64,000 nucleotides of DNA, taken from the NCBI RefSeq assembly GCF_000220065.1, contig NZ_AFQU01000001.1, positions 186,001-250,000 on the forward strand, read 5' to 3'. The stretch comes from Streptococcus sp. oral taxon 056 str. F0418 (GTDB lineage: Bacteria; Bacillota; Bacilli; Lactobacillales; Streptococcaceae). Shown one piece after another: positions 1 through 9,243 of this stretch. Numbering within the stretch: the stretch's first letter is position 1; each line of letters begins with the position of its first letter. A model generated the notes under the pieces. The model was not told the origin of the DNA. It saw only the letters and a program-made list of their open reading frames with translations, and did no database searches. The position numbers were made by a program, and so were the translations under genes.

Positions 1-97
1 ACGAAATTCTTTAACATTCTATACAATTCTAAGTAAAAATTATTTGACACTGCTATTATAACATGATTTTTAGGATACCCACCTTATACTGACTTCT

Positions 98-132
98 AAA
101 AAAACAGCAGACTGCGATATCCACTGTTTTTT
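98..132 (-). terminator. Intrinsic terminator after pepN
   Basis: A 9-bp stem (99-107 with 124-132) encloses a 16-nt loop. Read on the minus strand it ends in a run of T just past the pepN stop codon. The A/T flanks make it potentially bidirectional. Bases 1-97 show no gene. Confidence 0.6.
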
Positions 133-137
133 ATCTA

Positions 138-2681
138 TTACTTACTTGATTTCAATGCCTTTTCTACTGCTACTTTTTCTTTAGAAATAAGCGCTATACG
201 AGCAGCAATTTCTTTGATACCCATGCTGATATTGCGACTAATTGCCATATCTGACAACTGAGGTTCGAAGAAAGCATTGTATTCAGCGAGCCTTTCTGGT
301 GTCTTGAAGGCATTAGCTGGATAGATAACAAACTTATCAAAGCTCATATCACCACCTAAAGCTGCCTTAATCCAATCCCAATTTTCACGCGCCCAAGTCC
401 AGACAGCAGCTTGAGTAAAATCGTGGTTGAGTAAAGGCAGATACCAGCTCATAGCCAAATCTTGTGGCTTGACAATGTCTTTATTCTTTAAAGCTTCTAA
501 AATTTGATCAAGCGCTTCCCTATCATTAGTGTAGGCCAAAGCTGAAGCTAATTGTCTCTTGAAACTTCCATCAACCGTCGATACATAATTCTTCAGATAT
601 TGTTCCGTCAGTTCTTTGCTCTCATGATGTTTGATTTGGTTAATCAAAATGTGCAAACGAATAGCTGCAGGAAGTTTTTCCAAATCATCTTTATAAGAAT
701 CAAAGATGCGTTCTGCTTCTTGAATTGCTTTTTCATCATTGGCAGCAATTAAATTTCCAACTACGATTTGACGAACCAATTCATCCTCATCTTTTTCACC
801 TGTTTTAGCCTCAAAACCAAGTCGATCAAAGTTAAAGCAGCTAAGTTTTCTAATCAAGTTATGATAGAGTTGTTCGCTCTCACTACCTTCGTCTACAAAT
901 AGTTTAAGTTCATTGAGTACCGCCTTAATTCCTGATACTACCAAATAGGATGTTTCTTCCGTCAACGTCTCAATAACCGGGATCAAATCAGCAAATGAAA
1001 TATGTCCTGCTTCTGCTAAGAGACGGCGTTCTTGCACAACTTGAAGCTTGCTTGTACTATCCAATACTGCAATAGTATCTAGAATTCTATCAAGCAATTC
1101 ACCTTGATAGTCTGTGATATAGTGGGCTGTGTTTTCCGTATTGAAACGCAAAGCTCCTTGATTCTGAGCTACCAAAGCAGAATAGTTTGGAATTTCTAGC
1201 GTTTCGGTTTCTAGCGTGTCCGGTAGACCTTTCCAGTTACTATTTAATGGTAAAACCCATAATCTCTTCTTATCTTCATGTTCTCCGATAAAGAACTGCT
1301 TTTGCGAGAGTTTCAAGGTATCATTTTCCACTGTAGCAGTCAAAACAGGGTAGCCAGGTTGTTCTAGCCAAGAGTTCATAAAAGCTGCTACATCGCGACC
1401 AGAAGCTTCTCCTAGAGCATCCCAGAGATCACGACCAATCGTATTTCCGTACTGGTGTTTGGCAAAGTAGGCATTGAGTCCTTTAGCAAAAGCTTCATCA
1501 CCCAGCCAACGACGAAGCATGTGCATGAGGCGACTTCCTTTAGCGTAAACAATAGCAGGATCAAAGAGGGTATTGATTTCATCTGGGTGTTTAACTTCTA
1601 CATGGACAGACTGTACCCCGTCTGTAGCATCCCGTTTCAATGCAAGCGGGACTCCAGTTGTTTGGAAATTCTCAAAGATATTCCAAGTCGGCTCAATGGC
1701 ATTGACGCAGACATATTCCATCATATTGGCAAAGCTTTCATTGAGCCAGAGATCATCCCACCACTTCATGGTAACTAAATTACCAAACCATTGGTGGGCC
1801 AACTCGTGAGCAATGACGAGCGCTACCTCTTGACGGCTCGTTACTGTAGAATTTTCATCAACTAAAAGGTAAATCTCACGATAAGTCACTAATCCCCAGT
1901 TTTCCATAGCACCTGATGAGAAATCAGGTAGAGCTAGATGCAAGGAATGTGGGATAGGATATTTAACACCGTAATAATCCTCGTAAAACTCAATCGAACG
2001 CACAGCTATATCTAAAGCAAACTCTAAATTGCTTGCTGGATGAGCTTTTGTTGCATAAACACCGACTAAAGTACCATTTTTTGTCTTAGAAGTCACTCCC
2101 TGTAAATCACCAAAAGCAAATGCTAAAAGGTAAGAAGACATGCGTGGTGTTGTCTCGAACTTCCAGATACCTGTCGCTTTTCGGTTTTCAATTTCTATCT
2201 CAGGCATATTGGACAAGGCCATCTCTCCATCAGCCTGATCAAATTTCAATGCTAAGTCAAAAGTCGCCTTTGCTTCTGGTTCATCCACACTTGGAAAAGC
2301 TTCGCGGGCAAAATGACTTTCAAACTGTGTAGAGATGACTTCTTTCTTTACACCATCTACACTATAGTAAGAAGGGTAAATTCCAGTCATATTGTCCGTA
2401 ATCTTGCCCGTATAAGTCAATGTCACAACCACAGCGCCAGTTGCCTCTAACTCGATATATAGCGCTTCGTTAGCATCATCCACTGTGAACTCTCGAGCTT
2501 GTCCAGCAACCTCTACTGCTTCAATTTTCAGATCCTTCTGATGCAGAGAAATCGTACTAGAAATGGCTTCACCTGTAATCGTTACTTTCCCCGAAAAAGT
2601 CTTGTTCGCACGATTCAGATCTAGAAAAAGATCATAGTGCTCTGGAACAAAAGTTTCAATAAAATGCTTAACTGCTTGCAT
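138..2681 (-). CDS. pepN: Lysyl/alanyl aminopeptidase PepN (M1 family zinc metallopeptidase)
   Basis: Cytoplasmic aminopeptidase that removes N-terminal residues from peptides taken up by Opp-type transporters. The 847-aa length is normal for lactic-acid-bacterial PepN. Visible M1 signatures are GAMEN at residues 257-261 (N-terminal recognition) and HELAH at 292-296, with the third zinc ligand Glu315 in the following WLNE. There is no signal peptide, as expected. The start is preceded by a GAGGAG-like ribosome site. It is monocistronic: terminator at its 3' end and the gldA terminator upstream. Confidence 0.97.
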   Translation of the reverse strand: MQAVKHFIETFVPEHYDLFLDLNRANKTFSGKVTITGEAISSTISLHQKDLKIEAVEVAGQAREFTVDDANEALYIELEATGAVVVTLTYTGKITDNMTGIYPSYYSVDGVKKEVISTQFESHFAREAFPSVDEPEAKATFDLALKFDQADGEMALSNMPEIEIENRKATGIWKFETTPRMSSYLLAFAFGDLQGVTSKTKNGTLVGVYATKAHPASNLEFALDIAVRSIEFYEDYYGVKYPIPHSLHLALPDFSSGAMENWGLVTYREIYLLVDENSTVTSRQEVALVIAHELAHQWFGNLVTMKWWDDLWLNESFANMMEYVCVNAIEPTWNIFENFQTTGVPLALKRDATDGVQSVHVEVKHPDEINTLFDPAIVYAKGSRLMHMLRRWLGDEAFAKGLNAYFAKHQYGNTIGRDLWDALGEASGRDVAAFMNSWLEQPGYPVLTATVENDTLKLSQKQFFIGEHEDKKRLWVLPLNSNWKGLPDTLETETLEIPNYSALVAQNQGALRFNTENTAHYITDYQGELLDRILDTIAVLDSTSKLQVVQERRLLAEAGHISFADLIPVIETLTEETSYLVVSGIKAVLNELKLFVDEGSESEQLYHNLIRKLSCFNFDRLGFEAKTGEKDEDELVRQIVVGNLIAANDEKAIQEAERIFDSYKDDLEKLPAAIRLHILINQIKHHESKELTEQYLKNYVSTVDGSFKRQLASALAYTNDREALDQILEALKNKDIVKPQDLAMSWYLPLLNHDFTQAAVWTWARENWDWIKAALGGDMSFDKFVIYPANAFKTPERLAEYNAFFEPQLSDMAISRNISMGIKEIAARIALISKEKVAVEKALKSSK

Positions 2682-2754
2682 ATTTTTCTCCTCGTCTAAG
2701 ATTCAGGAATCCTGATCGACATTCTTTTGTTCTCATTTTAACATATTTCAAATA

Positions 2755-2783
2755 AAAGAAAAAGGCAAGTCTTACTTGCCTTT
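2755..2783 (-). terminator. Intrinsic terminator after gldA
   Basis: A perfect 9-bp stem (2761-2769 with 2775-2783) with a 5-nt loop starts directly after the gldA stop codon. On the minus strand it is followed by a T-rich tract. Confidence 0.8.
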
Positions 2784-2784
2784 A

Positions 2785-3855
2785 TTATTTTCCTAATTCC
2801 TCCACTAGATAAAGCGCCTCAACAATTTGTTTTGCTTTAACTCCTGGCACGGCAAGTTTAAAACTTTCCTTATCTGAAGCGGCATAGTCAGCTATTTTTG
2901 CAAAAGCCGATTCTTTTGCTTCCTCAATACCAAGCTGTTCCCAAGAATAGATAAAGCCAGCTTCCTTATAAAAATCAATTAGATGTTTTGTCTCTTCAAC
3001 TTCTTTCATAGCTGCTAATTGTACTAGCAAACCATAAGATACCTTGACACCGTGCTCAATTTCATGCGTTTCTTTAAAGGGAGATAAAGCATTATGAATG
3101 GCATGAGCGCCGGCCATACGACCATATTCACAGGCAAAACAACCAACTGCTGCTGCAACATTATAAACTGTATCTACCACACGTTTAAAGACATCATTTA
3201 CTTCCTGCTTGGCATGGAAAGCAAGTGCTGATTTTGTATCACGCAATAAGATTTTTTTGGTTACTTCGGCAGCTGCAAGTCCCATTTCTACATTAGCTTC
3301 TAAGTTACCTTCTAAATGGCGGATAATGCTTTCAGCTTCATACCATTTTGCCAAGGTATCGCAAATACCTCCAACAAAATATTTTTCCGGCGACTCTACT
3401 AAAAGATTCAAATCCACAATAGAGGCATAAGGTGTTCGCTTAAAATAAGCGACTTCACGAAAAGAATGATCCGGATAATAAACAGCAGCCACAGGGGTTG
3501 TAGCAGCACATGTACCGATAACGGTTGGAACAGTAACAACAGCACAATTTAATTTATCAGCTACTCCTTTTCCTGTATCACAGACTTTACCACCACCAAC
3601 AGCAATGATGACATCAGCATCCTGAGCAAGATTGGCTAGGCGCTCCATATCTTCATATGAGGCGGTTCGATCATATCGCAAAACCGGTAAGTCTAATGGT
3701 TCTGGTAAGTGCTTTAAAAAAGCTGCATATGATTTATCGCCTGTAATAATATAAGGGTGCTTAAATTCCACTAATGTATCTTTTAAAGCAGCCAAAGCTC
3801 CTTTTTCACTAATATACTGACCTGGTGTACTACGGACAACCTGTTCAAATCTCAT
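2785..3855 (-). CDS. gldA: Iron-containing alcohol dehydrogenase family protein (glycerol dehydrogenase-like)
   Basis: NAD-dependent, metal-containing dehydrogenase of the GldA/DHQS-like fold; 356 aa matches GldA. The nucleotide-binding motif GGGK lies at residues 87-90. Likely metal ligands are Asp166, His251 and His268, in the GGICDTL, GAHAIHN and EIEHG segments. The substrate loop reads TVIGTCAATTP rather than the usual glycerol-dehydrogenase sequence, so the substrate may not be glycerol. It is transcribed alone from a good promoter at 3922-3950 and ends at its own terminator. Family assignment is firm; the substrate is inferred. Confidence 0.8.
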   Translation of the reverse strand: MRFEQVVRSTPGQYISEKGALAALKDTLVEFKHPYIITGDKSYAAFLKHLPEPLDLPVLRYDRTASYEDMERLANLAQDADVIIAVGGGKVCDTGKGVADKLNCAVVTVPTVIGTCAATTPVAAVYYPDHSFREVAYFKRTPYASIVDLNLLVESPEKYFVGGICDTLAKWYEAESIIRHLEGNLEANVEMGLAAAEVTKKILLRDTKSALAFHAKQEVNDVFKRVVDTVYNVAAAVGCFACEYGRMAGAHAIHNALSPFKETHEIEHGVKVSYGLLVQLAAMKEVEETKHLIDFYKEAGFIYSWEQLGIEEAKESAFAKIADYAASDKESFKLAVPGVKAKQIVEALYLVEELGK

Positions 3856-3921
3856 GTGACTTCCTCCTTTATTAGGGCGATAACAATTTTTATCATCTCG
3901 CTGATTTTAAATATAGAAGTT

Positions 3922-3950
3922 ATTTTAGCATAGTCAATCGAAACTTTCAA
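3922..3950 (-). promoter_or_regulatory. SigA-type promoter of the gldA-like gene
   Basis: On the minus strand a TTGAAA -35 box (3945-3950) and a TAAAAT -10 box (3922-3927) are separated by exactly 17 bp. They lie about 70 bp upstream of the start codon. Confidence 0.6.
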
Positions 3951-3993
3951 CAAAAAATCAAAATTTTCTTAATTTTCTAAAATATAGAACATA

Positions 3994-4175
3994 AAAGAGA
4001 GTGGGACAGAAATCGGTAATTCGTTAGAATTCGATTTCGTCGTCCCACCTCCGCACAGTTGAGTAGGGCTGTAAAAGCTGATGGAATCAGCGTAGTAGAG
4101 CCCACTCAACCACTGCGTCATGCTCGACAATACAAAAACAATTGAGAGGCTAGGACTTTTGTCCCAGCCTCTTTT
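3994..4175. repeat. Intergenic structured repeat, copy 1 (about 180 bp)
   Basis: Fills the gap between the phoU stop and the gldA promoter and recurs at 56019-56200 with about six substitutions. The ends are inverted relative to each other, with GTGGGACAGAA near the left end and TTTTGTCCCAGCC near the right. Internal pairing is extensive. AAATCG/CGATTT closes one hairpin. A stem of about 12 bp, GTTGAGT.GGGCT with AGCCCACTCAAC, encloses a second hairpin with a GCTGAT/ATCAGC stem. The right end, GAGGCT.GGAC/GTCC.AGCCTC plus TTTT, has the form of an intrinsic terminator on the plus strand. No protein is encoded. It is a mobile-repeat-like element, not a BOX element I can name. Confidence 0.8.
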
Positions 4176-4181
4176 AAAATA

Positions 4182-4835
4182 TTACATTTCAACGATTTTA
4201 CCTGTTTCAAAGTAGACAACCCATTCGCAAATGTTCTTTGCATAATCGCCAATACGTTCCAAATAATTGATAACTTGGAAATAATCACGGCCTGTTACGA
4301 TGGATTCTGGATTCTTGCGAATTTCTTCTGTCGCTAATTCCTGAATATTTTCGAAATAATGATTAATTTTTTCATCTAAAGCAGCCACTTCATAAGCTTG
4401 ATCTACACTTCCATTAAGGTAAAGATCCAAAGCTGATTCGACAAAGTTTTTCACATCGCGTCCCATCTTCTTGATTTCTTCCTCAACAGATTGAATGCGA
4501 ATTTCACCTTTCATGCGAATGGTTGCCTTAGCAATAGATACAGCATGGTCGCCCATTCTTTCCAAATCAGAGCTTGCTTTCAAGACAGTAATAACTGTCC
4601 GTAAGTCTTGAGAAACTGGTTGCTGTAAAGCAATAATTTCTAAAGATTTCTTTTCCAATTTCACTTCGTATTCATTCACTTCCGCATCTTCTTCAATGAC
4701 TTCTTTAGCCATTTCACGGTCATGCGTTACAAAGGCACGAACTGTACGATTGATTTGCGAAAGCACTTCATTTCCCATTGCATAGAATTGATTATGCAAC
4801 TTTTCTAAATCTTCTTCAAATTGTACTCGAAGCAT
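4182..4835 (-). CDS. phoU: Phosphate-signalling complex protein PhoU
   Basis: Negative regulator that couples the Pst transporter to the phosphate-responsive two-component system; cytoplasmic. At 217 aa it has the standard length. The two tandem PhoU repeats are visible from their metal-cluster motifs, ERMGDHA in the first and ERIGDYA in the second. It is the last gene of the pst operon, 21 bp after pstB2. Its stop is followed within 10 bp by the structured repeat. Confidence 0.95.
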   Translation of the reverse strand: MLRVQFEEDLEKLHNQFYAMGNEVLSQINRTVRAFVTHDREMAKEVIEEDAEVNEYEVKLEKKSLEIIALQQPVSQDLRTVITVLKASSDLERMGDHAVSIAKATIRMKGEIRIQSVEEEIKKMGRDVKNFVESALDLYLNGSVDQAYEVAALDEKINHYFENIQELATEEIRKNPESIVTGRDYFQVINYLERIGDYAKNICEWVVYFETGKIVEM

Positions 4836-4856
4836 ACTTGTCTTTATCCTTTCTTC

Positions 4857-5615
4857 TTATCCGAACTTACCAGTAATATAATCTTCAGTCTCTTTGTGAG
4901 CAGGTTCTAGGAACATTTGCTTGGTCGAATTAAACTCTATCAAATCGCCTCCTAAGAAAAAGGCTGTTTTGTCCGAGATCCGTGACGCCTGTTGCATAGA
5001 TCGTGTAACCAAAAGCATGGTATATTGATCTTTCAAGCTGTAGAGGGTTTCTTCAATCTTCCCTGCTGAAATAGGGTCTAAGGCTGAAGTTGGTTCATCC
5101 AGAAGGATGATTTTAGGACTTGTAGCAAGTACTCGAGCTACACAGATCCGTTGCTGCTGTCCACCAGATAAGCCGATAGCCGAATCATGTAAACGGTCCT
5201 TTACTTCATCCCAGATAGAAGCACCTTTTAGTGATTTTTCCACCGCTTCATCTAAGACGTGCTTATCTTTAACCCCATTAATACGCAAACCGTATACAAC
5301 GTTTTCATAGATTGTCATAGGAAAAGGATTGGGCTGTTGGAAAACCATGCCTATTTCTTTTCGTAGCTCAACCGTATCAGTTCTAGGACTATAGATGTTG
5401 TGCTCATTATAGACAACTGTTCCAGTCGTTGTTACTTCTGGATTAAGATCTCCCATCCGATTGATTGCTTTCAGGAGTGTTGATTTCCCAGAACCTGATG
5501 GTCCAATCAAAGCTGTAATTTCATTTGGCAGAAAATCCAGAGATACACTATTTAAAGCCTTCTTTTTATTATAATAAACCGACAAGTCTTTCACTTGTAA
5601 AATAGGTTCTGTCAT
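4857..5615 (-). CDS. pstB: Phosphate ABC transporter ATPase PstB2 (degenerate switch loop)
   Basis: ATPase subunit of the high-affinity phosphate importer. Walker [10 protein letters not shown] at residues 38-46, signature LSGGQQQ at 149-155 and Walker B IILLDEP at 169-175 are intact; 252 aa is normal. The switch (H-loop) position reads VTRSMQQA, with Arg205 where ABC ATPases carry His. The sister PstB1 keeps the His. This suggests an asymmetric PstB1/PstB2 heterodimer with one catalytically weak site, so PstB2 alone may not power transport. Streptococci normally carry two pstB copies in tandem, as here. Confidence 0.93.
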   Translation of the reverse strand: MTEPILQVKDLSVYYNKKKALNSVSLDFLPNEITALIGPSGSGKSTLLKAINRMGDLNPEVTTTGTVVYNEHNIYSPRTDTVELRKEIGMVFQQPNPFPMTIYENVVYGLRINGVKDKHVLDEAVEKSLKGASIWDEVKDRLHDSAIGLSGGQQQRICVARVLATSPKIILLDEPTSALDPISAGKIEETLYSLKDQYTMLLVTRSMQQASRISDKTAFFLGGDLIEFNSTKQMFLEPAHKETEDYITGKFG

Positions 5616-5665
5616 TTTATCTATCCTTAACTTTTATACACTGTTATGATCAACGTGGAATTCCC

Positions 5666-6468
5666 TTATCCAAAATGACCAGATACATAATCATTTGTTG
5701 ATTGTAATTTGGCATTCTGGAAGATATTTGTCGTCTTATCGTATTCGATCAAATCTCCCAAATAGAAAAATCCTGTGTAATCACTAGCACGAGCAGCCTG
5801 TTGCATATTGTGGGTCACAATGATGATGGTATAGTTATTCTTAAGTTCAAACATGGTTTCTTCCAGCTGCATGGTCGCAATGGGGTCCAGTGCTGAAGCA
5901 GGCTCATCCATCAGTAAGATGTCAGGTTTGACGGAGATGGCACGAGCAATGCACAAACGCTGCTGCTGCCCACCTGAGAGAGTCAGAGCTGACTTATGTA
6001 AGTCATCCTTGACCTGATCCCAAAGAGCTGCTTGTTTGAGTGAAGTTTCAACGATCTCGTCCAAGACTTTCTTATCTCTAACTCCTGCTCTCTCATGAGC
6101 AAAGGTAATGTTTCGATAAATGGACTTAGCAAAAGGATTGGGTCTTTGGAAGACCATACCAATGTGTTTCCGCATTTCATAAACATTAATTTCGGGACGG
6201 TTCACATCAATCCCTTCATAGAGAATTTCTCCTGTCACACTTGCAATATCGATGGTGTCATTCATTCGATTAAGGCTGCGTAGATAGGTCGATTTCCCAG
6301 AACCTGATGGACCGATTAAAGCGGTAATCTTATTTTTTCAAACTGCATATCAATGCCCTTGATGGATTCTTTTTTACTATAGTAAATATGTAAATCCTTG
6401 GTTTCTAAGGCCACTTTTTCTTGAGGAAAAGTAATGATATGTTTTTCATTCCAATTGTATTCTGTCAT
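5666..6468 (-). pseudogene. pstB: Phosphate ABC transporter ATPase PstB1, frameshifted in a poly-A tract
   Basis: The intended start is the ATG at 6468 behind AAGGAG, giving a leader MTEYNWNEKHII and then the ATPase domain. At 6333-6338 the minus strand has six A where seven are needed to read [19 protein letters not shown]. As written, translation stops after 50 codons, before Walker A. The rest is open only from an internal Met at 6265 (199 aa, no Walker A). The distal part is well preserved, with LSGGQQQ, Walker B and the switch His in VTHNMQQA. The break therefore looks recent, or is a sequencing error, or a slippage-controlled site. Repaired length would be 267 aa. Confidence 0.8.
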
Positions 6469-6478
6469 TTCTTCTCCT

Positions 6479-7363
6479 TTATGCAGAAGTTAGTTTCTTA
6501 TGTAAATAGCTACCGAGCTTGCGAGCGCCAAAGTTGAAAATCAATATGAAAATCAAAAGCACGGCTGCTGATCCAGCAGATACAGCTGTTGCATCAGGGA
6601 TAGTTCCCTCACTATTGACTTTCCAGATATGAACAGCAAGCGTCTCTGCCTGACGGAAGATCGAGATTGGACTTGTGATACTGAAGATGTTCCAGTTAGA
6701 CCAATCTAAGGCTGGAGCAGACTGTCCTGCTGTATAGATCAAAGCCGCTGCTTCACCGAAAATACGACCTGAAGCTAAGACAATCCCTGTCACTATCCCT
6801 GGAAGAGCTTCTGGAATAACAACATGAACCACTGTCTCCCAGCGAGAGATTCCCAAAGCTAGTCCCGCTTCCCGCTGCGTATGGTGAACATGGCGCAAGC
6901 TATCTTCAACATTACGCGTCATCTGTGGTAAGTTAAATACGGTCAGAGCCAAAGCACCAGAAATAATTGAAAATCCATACTCAAACTGAACAACAAAGAT
7001 TAAATAACCAAAAAGTCCGACAACGACAGATGGCAAGGAAGAAAGGATCTCAATACAAGTTCTGATGAAATTAGTCACAGGCCCTTTTTTAGCGTACTCA
7101 GAAAGATAGACGCCTGCTCCCATAGAAAGAGGAACTGAAATAATCAGAGTAATTACAAGCAGAAAGAAGGAATTGTATAATTGGACTCCAATACCACCAC
7201 CAGCTTGGTAAGAAGATGATTTGCTAGTTAAGAAAGACCAAGAGATATGTGGCAATCCTCTTACCAAGATATAAAAAATCAATGAGGCAAGAATGGTCAC
7301 AATAATGCCTGCTATGGTATAGAGAATACTTGTTGCTAATTTATCTAATTTCTTAGCGTGCAT
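6479..7363 (-). CDS. pstA: Phosphate ABC transporter permease PstA
   Basis: Inner permease half of the phosphate importer. The 294-aa protein has about six hydrophobic segments, the first at residues 13-35. It carries the cytoplasmic EAA-type loop (REAGLALGISRWETV) that docks on the ATPase. It overlaps the end of pstC by 11 bp and precedes pstB1 by 10 bp, so it is translationally linked in the operon. No defect is seen. Confidence 0.95.
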   Translation of the reverse strand: MHAKKLDKLATSILYTIAGIIVTILASLIFYILVRGLPHISWSFLTSKSSSYQAGGGIGVQLYNSFFLLVITLIISVPLSMGAGVYLSEYAKKGPVTNFIRTCIEILSSLPSVVVGLFGYLIFVVQFEYGFSIISGALALTVFNLPQMTRNVEDSLRHVHHTQREAGLALGISRWETVVHVVIPEALPGIVTGIVLASGRIFGEAAALIYTAGQSAPALDWSNWNIFSITSPISIFRQAETLAVHIWKVNSEGTIPDATAVSAGSAAVLLIFILIFNFGARKLGSYLHKKLTSA

Positions 7364-8270
7364 AGTTTTTCTTACCCCTTTCCTTCGTAATCAATTTAAT
7401 CACACTGTTAAAGGCTAAACTCATCAATAGAAGAACCAAAGCCAATGACCAAAGAACATTATTATCTACTGTCCCCATAACGGTATTTCCGATCCCCATG
7501 GTCAAGACAGATGTCAGAGTTGCTGCCGGGGTTGTCAATGATGTTGGGACCACCGCAGAGTTACCAACAACCATCTGAATAGCAAGTGCCTCACCAAAGG
7601 CGCGTGCCATTCCAAAGACTACTGCTGTAAAGATTCCAGGACGAGCTGCTTTCAAGGTCACTCGCCAAATAGTCTGCCAGCGAGTCGCACCCATAGCTAA
7701 ACTGGCTTCACGGTAGTGACGAGGTACAGCACGCAGGCTGTCTGTTGTCATAAAGGTAACGGTCGGCAAAATCATGACAAATAAGACGAAGATACCCGAT
7801 AAGATACCAAAACCAGTTCCACCAAAAATAGAGCGAACAAAGGGCACAACTACTTGCAAGCCAATAAAACCATAGACTACAGAAGGGATCCCAACTAACA
7901 ATTCAATCGCAGGTTGAAGTATACGAGCCCCTTTACGGGAAACCTCCGTCATGAAGACTGCCGCTCCAATCGCAAAAGGTGTCGCAATCACAGCGGACAA
8001 AATAGTCACAATGAAAGATCCTAAAATCATTGGCAACGCACCAAATTCCTTGCCAGAAGGATTCCAAGTTGAGCCAAAGAGGAATTCAAAGACATTGACG
8101 CCGTTGACAAAGAAAGTTGAAAGACCTTTTTGAGCAACAAAGACCAAAATCATGGCAACGATAATGACAATCAAAGATAGACAAGCAAAAGTCAGATACT
8201 TGCCTAGCTTCTCTAAACGAGAATTTTTAGAAGATGATAGCAATTTCTTAGCTAATTCTTCACGTTTCAT
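7353..8270 (-). CDS. pstC: Phosphate ABC transporter permease PstC
   Basis: Partner permease of PstA; 305 aa with about six transmembrane segments, the first at residues 29-50. Its EAA loop reads [15 protein letters not shown]. The start overlaps the pstS stop by 4 bp (ATGA) and the end overlaps the pstA start by 11 bp. It is the intact second gene of the pst operon. Confidence 0.95.
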   Translation of the reverse strand: MKREELAKKLLSSSKNSRLEKLGKYLTFACLSLIVIIVAMILVFVAQKGLSTFFVNGVNVFEFLFGSTWNPSGKEFGALPMILGSFIVTILSAVIATPFAIGAAVFMTEVSRKGARILQPAIELLVGIPSVVYGFIGLQVVVPFVRSIFGGTGFGILSGIFVLFVMILPTVTFMTTDSLRAVPRHYREASLAMGATRWQTIWRVTLKAARPGIFTAVVFGMARAFGEALAIQMVVGNSAVVPTSLTTPAATLTSVLTMGIGNTVMGTVDNNVLWSLALVLLLMSLAFNSVIKLITKERGKKNYAR

Positions 8271-9147
8271 TTCTTGTCTCCTTCTATCTTTGTGACATTA
8301 CCGTCAGCGTCCTTGCTAACCTTCATATCATTAATGGAAATATACCCCATCCCCTTAACAACACCTTCTTGAACTTCATCTGAAAGCATATAATTGAGAA
8401 ATTCTTTTGCTAAACCTTTGGGATCGCCAAGTGTATACATATGTTCATAAGACCAAAGAGGCCAAGCGTTTGTAGCTACATTATTTGTTGTTGGCTTATT
8501 TCCGTTTAAATTCATTGTTTTTACTGAATTGTCCAGATAAGCAAAGGCTAGGTAAGAAATCGCGCCTGGAGTTTGTGACACAATGGACTTAACCATTCCA
8601 TTTGAATCTTGCTCTTGGCTTTGGACTGCAGATGTACCTTTCATAACAACTGAGTCAAAGGTCGCACGTGAACCTGAGCTGGCTGCTCGATTGATAATGG
8701 AAATTTCTAAGTCCTTACCACCAACTTGCTTCCAGTTAGTATATTCACCTGAAAAGATTTTTTTCAATTGTTCTGTTGTAAGGTTATCAACACTGACTTC
8801 TTTATTGACAATCACAGCTAGTCCAGCGACAGCAACCTTATGATCAACAAGGGCAGAAGCTTTGATTCCTTCTTTTTCTTCAGCGAAAACGTCAGAATTT
8901 CCTATTTCAACAGCTCCTGATTGAACTTGTGATAATCCTGTTCCAGATCCTCCGCCCTGTACATTAACGGTTTTCCCAAGATTACTTGAGGCAAATTCAT
9001 CTGCAGCTGCTTCAACCAAAGGTTGTAATGCGGTTGAACCAACAGCTGTCATGGATTCGCCACGGTCAATCCAAGAAGCACAGGCTGATAAACAAAAACT
9101 TAGAAAAATAGTTGCCAGACCTAAAGCTATTTTTTTCTTGTACTCAA
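8267..9147 (-). pseudogene. pstS: Phosphate-binding lipoprotein PstS, out of frame with its start and signal peptide
   Basis: The mature domain is intact from Met at 9052 ([29 protein letters not shown] phosphate-binding loops). Upstream in the same frame is a lipoprotein signal, [19 protein letters not shown], with a proper lipobox. That frame reaches a TAA without any ATG, GTG or TTG. The expected start, TTG at 9147 seven bases after GGAG, is out of frame because the tract at 9130-9136 has seven A rather than eight. Adding one A gives MSTRKKIALG and a full lipoprotein. As written, any product from 9052 would lack export. Either a real frameshift, a slippage switch, or a homopolymer error. 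Confidence 0.75.
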
Positions 9148-9209
9148 ATTATATCTCCTTTTAGTTTGGACAGAAAAGCCTGCAATTCCGCATTTGCTCC
9201 TCATTTCCA

Positions 9210-9238
9210 ACTATATCATATATATAGATTTTTGAAAA
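9210..9238 (-). promoter_or_regulatory. Probable promoter of the pst operon
   Basis: TATAGT (9210-9215) with TTTTCA 17 bp upstream (9233-9238) on the minus strand. The -35 is weak, as expected for an activator-dependent PhoP-type promoter. I could not see clear Pho-box repeats. Confidence 0.4.
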
Positions 9239-9243
9239 GATTT

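Noticed and set aside
1..97. Promoter-like TTGACA near position 43 on the plus strand
   Set aside because: The TATAAC that follows is only about 8 bp away, not a workable spacing, and no gene follows.
9053..9243. Clear Pho boxes upstream of pstS
   Set aside because: I looked for direct TT(A/C)ACA-type repeats and saw none convincing.
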